Shown: piece by piece, positions 13,988 to 16,638 of the stretch
Layout: every line of letters starts with the position of its first letter
Numbering within the stretch: the stretch's first letter is position 1
Assembly: GCA_963579025.1 (NCBI GenBank)
Contig: CAUZFZ010000200.1
Coordinates: 1 to 16,638, forward strand
DNA: 16,638 bases
From: CAUZFZ01 sp963579025
Lineage (GTDB): Bacteria > Planctomycetota > Planctomycetia > Planctomycetales > Planctomycetaceae
Direction: 5' to 3'
Program-made: the position numbers and the translations under genes
Notes under the pieces: generated by a model
What the model was told of the DNA's origin: nothing
What the model saw: the letters and a program-made list of their open reading frames with translations, nothing else
Databases searched by the model: none

Positions 13988-14914
13988 CTAGCGTTCCTGC
14001 ACTCTTGGTAACCGCAGGATGAATGTGCTGCCCATGCCGGGACCTGGGCTGTGGGCTTCCATTGTGCCGACGTGGTCTCGCGCGATGCGGTCGCTGATGG
14101 ACAGGCCGAGTCCAGTTCCCTCGCCGGTCGGCTTGGTCGTGTGGAACGGTTCGAACAGGTGTTCGATGTCGTCTGCTTCCAGGCCGCAGCCGTCGTCCGT
14201 GAAGTGCAGCTCGATCCAGTCCACATGTTCGATCAACTCGATCTCGACGTGTCCGTCTGGGCCGCTCGCGTCCAGGGCGTTCGCGACGAGGTTCAGCGCA
14301 ACCTGCTTGATCTCGGGTCCGCTGATCTCGACTTCGCATGACGACTCGTGATCGAACTCGATGCGACGTTCGCGGTACTTCTTCATATGAGTGATCAACG
14401 TGACGACTTCGCGGATGATTGGGCACACATCCTGCCGGGTCTTTGCCGAGTCCTGACTGCGCGAGAAATCGAGCAGCCGCTTGGTGATGTCCTGGCAGCG
14501 TTCAGATTCGGACTGGATCATCGACACGTACTGCTGCACGACTGCGGTCTCGTCATCCGGAGCGTCACTCATTAACGCGGCCAGACGCGATTCCAGCGAC
14601 TCGCCAGCCCACTGAATCGCCGACAGGGGATTGTTGATCTCGTGCGCGACGCCTGCTGCCAGAAATCCGACACTGGCCAGACGCTCGGACCGCACCAGTT
14701 GACGGCTGCGTTCCTGAACCTGGCGGTCCAGGTCCGCGGCGATCTCCTGAAAACGCTCCGTCATCAGGTTGAATGACTCGGCGAGTTCGCCCATCTCATC
14801 CTGCGAGCTGATCGAAACGCGGTAGTCGAAATCGCCCTGGGCAACGCGGCGGGCTCCCTGATGCAATGAGGAGATCGGCTGAAACACCTGCCGGTGTCCA
14901 AACCTCACAAGTCC
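13988..14914 (-). CDS. Sensor histidine kinase lacking its N-terminal sensor region
   Basis: The frame is open from 14947, but the first residues look random. Convincing protein begins near VFQPISSLHQGARRV, inside a HAMP linker (about residues 20-70), with no membrane helix before it. The HisKA domain has the phospho-acceptor His102 in AHEINNPL. The HATPase domain has the N box (LVANALDA, near 223), G1 (DDGCG, 251-255), F box (FEPFHTTK) and G2 (GTGLGLS, 278-284). The core is of the NtrB/ZraS kind and would be catalytically intact if expressed. The N-terminus is probably deleted, because the opposite strand begins an unrelated coding-like frame at the break (about 14905-14932). The frame continues past its TAG for 17 codons as NLEETTRELQRVLASS, which looks like former C-terminus. 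No response regulator is adjacent. Confidence 0.8.
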   Translation of the reverse strand, partial: GLVRFGHRQVFQPISSLHQGARRVAQGDFDYRVSISSQDEMGELAESFNLMTERFQEIAADLDRQVQERSRQLVRSERLASVGFLAAGVAHEINNPLSAIQWAGESLESRLAALMSDAPDDETAVVQQYVSMIQSESERCQDITKRLLDFSRSQDSAKTRQDVCPIIREVVTLITHMKKYRERRIEFDHESSCEVEISGPEIKQVALNLVANALDASGPDGHVEIELIEHVDWIELHFTDDGCGLEADDIEHLFEPFHTTKPTGEGTGLGLSISDRIARDHVGTMEAHSPGPGMGSTFILRLPRVQER

Positions 14915-14931
14915 GCTGGTACGACAAACTG

Positions 14932-15210
14932 ATGGTTGATCAGTCACGGAAGTTCGTCGTGACGCTCTACAACGAGCGGAATGAGTCGATGCGTGCTCAG
15001 GAGCAGGGAGCGTGGCATGAGATGTTTCGCAAAGGCACGATTGCGATCACTGGTTTTGGCTACTACGCCGAACGTGCCGAGGTCGCTGGCTTCACGTACT
15101 ACAACACGTCACTTAACCGGCAGCTATTCAACACTGTGGGAACCAGATCGAGTGCCCGTAGGGTCAAGAACCTGAGACGAGCAACAAGTTCTTTGGCAAG
15201 CAGGAATTGA
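14932..15210 (+). pseudogene. Coding-like fragment, unrecognised
   Basis: From the ATG at 14932 the frame reads MVDQSRKFVVTLYNERN, continues with WHEMFRKGTIAITGFGYYAE and FTYYNTSLNRQLFNTVG, and stops at 15210. Residue choice and codon use over the first 60 codons look like real protein; the last 25 codons are Arg/Ser-rich and look out of frame. The start coincides with the point where the histidine kinase loses homology on the opposite strand. It could be the tail of a gene whose beginning was lost in the same rearrangement. I cannot name a family. Confidence 0.3.
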
Positions 15211-15219
15211 GTGGCTGAG

Positions 15220-15420
15220 TCAGCCGTGAATTCGACCGATGTCGTTCCCCAACATTGATGTCGCTGCATCGCACGGGGCCAGGCACTGCGGTCGCTTTCT
15301 GATATCATCATCCGACCAGGCAATCCAGTACGTGTCGCGACCGCTCGGATGTTCCGCTGGAGTTTGGTTCCATTTCTGTGTGATGGTCTCCAGCTTGGCC
15401 GTCGCGCCGGGAAGCCGATG
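15220..15420 (-). pseudogene. Unrecognised ORF downstream of csrA, no start codon
   Basis: An open minus-strand frame reads LPGATAKLETITQKWNQ, then HPSGRDTYWIAWSDDDIRKRPQC, and ends at TGA 15220-15222. Composition is protein-like, but no ATG, GTG or TTG lies upstream in frame before csrA. It begins within a few bases of the csrA stop (15426), so it may be the next gene of the same operon with its start lost by an indel, as the two upstream genes also carry indels. Confidence 0.35.
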
Positions 15421-15425
15421 AATGC

Positions 15426-15624
15426 TTAATTGGCCTCGGCCGTCATCAGCTCCTCAGCCTGACCGTCTTCAACGCGAGGAAGTAATTCTCGACGCACGAT
15501 CGGCACCTGATTCGGCACCTCAATTCCAATCCTCACACCATTGCTTCGCGTCCGCAGAACAACCAGACGGATGTCCTCGCCAATCAGGATTTCCTGTTCC
15601 TCCTTTTCGCGTCAGCACCAACAT
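15426..15624 (-). pseudogene. csrA: Carbon storage regulator CsrA, one-base frameshift
   Basis: The ATG at 15624 has GGGAGG 6 bases upstream. It encodes MLVLTRK, then the frame breaks in a run of four A (CGAAAAGG). Removing one A restores KEEQEILIGEDIRLVVL, GVRIGIEVPNQVPIVRREL and a natural TAA at 15426, giving 65 residues, the normal size of CsrA. The restored protein has the conserved start, the IG-D-I strand and the R-E-L segment that binds GGA motifs in mRNA leaders. CsrA is a homodimeric post-transcriptional regulator. The gene starts 15 bases after the end of lexA, so the two look like one operon. A homopolymer sequencing error is at least as likely as true inactivation. Confidence 0.8.
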
Positions 15625-15639
15625 CTTCAACCTCCCTGC

Positions 15640-16235
15640 TCAAGTGGAATCCGGCGTTCGTCTAATCACGCCGATGAGTACGCCCAGAATCTGAACGTCG
15701 CGGGTATAGATTGGTTTCATGGAGCGATTTGAGGGCTGCAGCCGTACGCGGTCCTGTTCCCGGTATAACCGCTTCAGAGTCGCATCCTGTCCCTCGTCAA
15801 CGCGACCACGATGTCGCCGTCATTCGCGGTTTGCTGCCGCCGGACGACCACTTCATCGCCTTCCACGATGTGGTCTTCGATCATGGAATTGCCGACGACC
15901 TTCAGGCAGAAGTGATCACTGGATCCAAACAGGTCGCCGACGTCTTCAGTCTCTGCGTCCACAATCGCTTCTACCGGCGTTCCGGCAACAACCTGACCCA
16001 TGCGTCGCATCTGCCAGCCGCGACGACCAGCGAGCTGCAAAGGAGCTTTCGAAAAATCGCGTTCGACCAGTCCCGGGTCTGCGAGCTGTTTCACATACCT
16101 GTGAACGTTGGACGTGGAGTTGAAGCCCATAGCCTCACTCAGTTCGGCGATCGTCGGCCCGTAGCGTCGCGCATCGATTGCCTTCTCGATCAGCTGCAGT
16201 CCTTCACGTTCACGACCAGATCGCTTCCTGCCCAT
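15640..16235 (-). pseudogene. lexA: SOS repressor LexA, one-base frameshift before the catalytic lysine
   Basis: The ATG at 16235 has GGAG 7 bases upstream. Residues 1-70 form the winged helix-turn-helix (PTIAELSEAMGFNSTSNVHRYV). The self-cleavage site is Ala84-Gly85 (QVVAGTP), and nucleophile Ser117 lies in VVGNSMIEDHIVEGDEVVV. The frame breaks near 15802 after GDIVVA and ends early at 15774 (153 residues). One missing base restores VDEGQDATLKRLYRE with the catalytic Lys, then VRLQPSN and a stop at 15640, about 198 residues, the normal LexA length. As read, the protein would lack the lysine and could not cleave itself. Conservation after the break is so good that a sequencing error or a very recent mutation is likely. 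It is followed at once by csrA. A dyad at 16252-16267 suggests self-repression. Confidence 0.85.
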
Positions 16236-16251
16236 GCCGATGCTCCATACT

Positions 16252-16267
16252 GAGAATGTCCGTTCTC
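16252..16267. promoter_or_regulatory. Candidate LexA operator upstream of lexA
   Basis: GAGAATGT/CCGTTCTC is a 16-bp dyad whose arms GAGAAYG and CRTTCTC differ at one position. It ends 17 bases upstream of the lexA ATG, where an autoregulatory operator would overlap the promoter. It is neither the E. coli CTGT-N8-ACAG box nor a perfect Gram-positive box. LexA boxes vary between phyla, so this is a prediction from position and symmetry. Confidence 0.5.
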
Positions 16268-16433
16268 GCTATGGTCGAGCTGGGCTGGGCTGTCAATCGG
16301 GGCGCTCTGAGAACCGAACGAAGAGTGGACGAATCTCGAATTCGATCCCCGTTCGAGCAGAGACTCGATGAAATGGAGCAGGACGGTGTAAGAGTGCAGG
16401 CCGTAACTCATGAGGATTCCCGGTCCGGAAACT
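16268..16433. other. Region upstream of lexA, no supported gene
   Basis: A minus-strand frame starting MSYGLHSYTVLLHF at 16411 runs 73 codons into lexA but has a poor ribosome-binding site and a Ser-rich, low-quality tail. I do not accept it as a gene. The lexA promoter must lie in this stretch, but no clear -35/-10 pair is visible. Confidence 0.4.
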
Positions 16434-16514
16434 CAACCAAGCTTCTCAATCAGGTCCAGTGCTTCGCGTGTGTTCTGGATCCCGCCCAGCGAATCGGCCA
16501 GGGCTTTCGCTGCC
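16434..16514 (-). pseudogene. C-terminal remnant of an unidentified protein cut by the right repeat
   Basis: Immediately inside the right repeat, the minus strand encodes AAKALADSLGGIQ then TREALDLIEKLG and a TGA at 16434-16436. The sequence is a plausible amphipathic C-terminal helix pair. Its upstream part is replaced by the repeat, which fits truncation by insertion of the IS-like element. The family cannot be named from about 28 residues. Confidence 0.45.
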
Positions 16515-16637
16515 GGGCGTGATCCCAAAACGTGGGTGTTGGGGAATCGGGAAAATATCGAGACTCCCTTCCGGTTGATGGTTGAAGTCGGACCGGGAAA
16601 GGAGTCTCGATGGAAATTCGCATGGAAGCGGATGGAC
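16515..16637 (+). mobile_element. Right copy of terminal inverted repeat; 5' end of an IS-like element (partial)
   Basis: This is the exact reverse complement of 1-123. It contains an 11-bp inverted repeat, ATCGAGACTCC at 16557-16567 and GGAGTCTCGAT at 16601-16611. The 3' arm holds the GGAG of the Shine-Dalgarno and the A and T of the ATG at 16610. RNA started outside the element would fold this stem and hide the start signals, as known for IS10 and IS50; RNA started between the arms would not. The layout supports an insertion sequence whose transposase points outward from the window. Confidence 0.7.
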
Positions 16638-16638
16638 C
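16610..16638 (+). CDS. Start of an unidentified gene (possible transposase), cut by window edge
   Basis: The ATG at 16610 encodes MEIRMEADG before the window ends. AAAGGAG (16598-16604) lies 5 bases upstream. It is identical to the start at position 28 on the other strand. The product cannot be assigned from the visible codons. Confidence 0.4.

Noticed and set aside
16190..16411. 73-codon ORF upstream of and overlapping lexA
   Set aside because: It has a weak ribosome-binding site and low-complexity Ser-rich content, and it overlaps the lexA start and its probable operator.
1..16638. tRNA, rRNA or CRISPR arrays
   Set aside because: I looked on both strands and saw no cloverleaf with a GTTCRANNC arm, no rRNA signature and no regularly spaced repeat of CRISPR size.

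Overview
The window looks like a fragment of a Planctomycetota chromosome from the Gimesia/Rubinisphaera/Rhodopirellula sort of lineage, possibly a metagenomic contig. The grounds are indirect. It has a eukaryote-like Ser/Thr kinase fused to another module, very long multidomain fusions, a tyrosine recombinase with a C-terminal extension that I associate with planctomycetes, and moderately high GC with long intergenic gaps. No rRNA or tRNA gene is present to fix the taxonomy.

Layout. Both ends (1-123 and 16515-16637) are the same sequence in perfect inverted orientation. Each copy carries a Shine-Dalgarno and the first codons of one outward-pointing gene, so I read them as the 5' ends of two copies of an insertion-sequence-like element where the assembly stops. 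Next to the left copy, positions 116-1328 are a small integron-like cassette array on the minus strand. It has three short ORFs separated by two 151-bp attC-like sites, and a lone GTTAGGC core nearest the recombinase. The 430-aa tyrosine recombinase follows (1596-2888, minus). It has the full catalytic set but not the extra domain of classical IntI. Positions 2889-3756 hold a promoter-like element, tiny ORFs and a terminator.

The middle is ordinary chromosome with some remarkable proteins: an alpha/beta hydrolase (minus), a LolD/MacB-type ABC ATPase (plus), and a two-gene minus-strand unit. That unit encodes a Ser/Thr kinase fused through one membrane helix to a diheme cytochrome c peroxidase, followed 33 bp or more downstream by a lipoprotein with propeller-like repeats. 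Divergent from it is a 1,119-aa protein that joins all three components of the AmmeMemoRadiSam system (radical SAM enzyme, AMMECR1-like protein, Memo-like protein) in one chain. A DUF3800 protein follows.

The right side (13560-16514) looks eroded or error-prone. It contains a degenerate group II intron-type reverse transcriptase remnant, a histidine kinase lacking its sensor half, two fragments I do not recognise, and an adjacent csrA and lexA. The csrA and lexA genes are each broken by a single-base indel but are otherwise well conserved. A dyad upstream of lexA is a good candidate for its own operator.

The strongest leads are the kinase-diheme peroxidase fusion, the cassette array paired with a non-IntI recombinase, the one-chain AmmeMemoRadiSam protein with an unexplained middle segment, and the terminal repeats whose ribosome-binding site is buried in an 11-bp stem.
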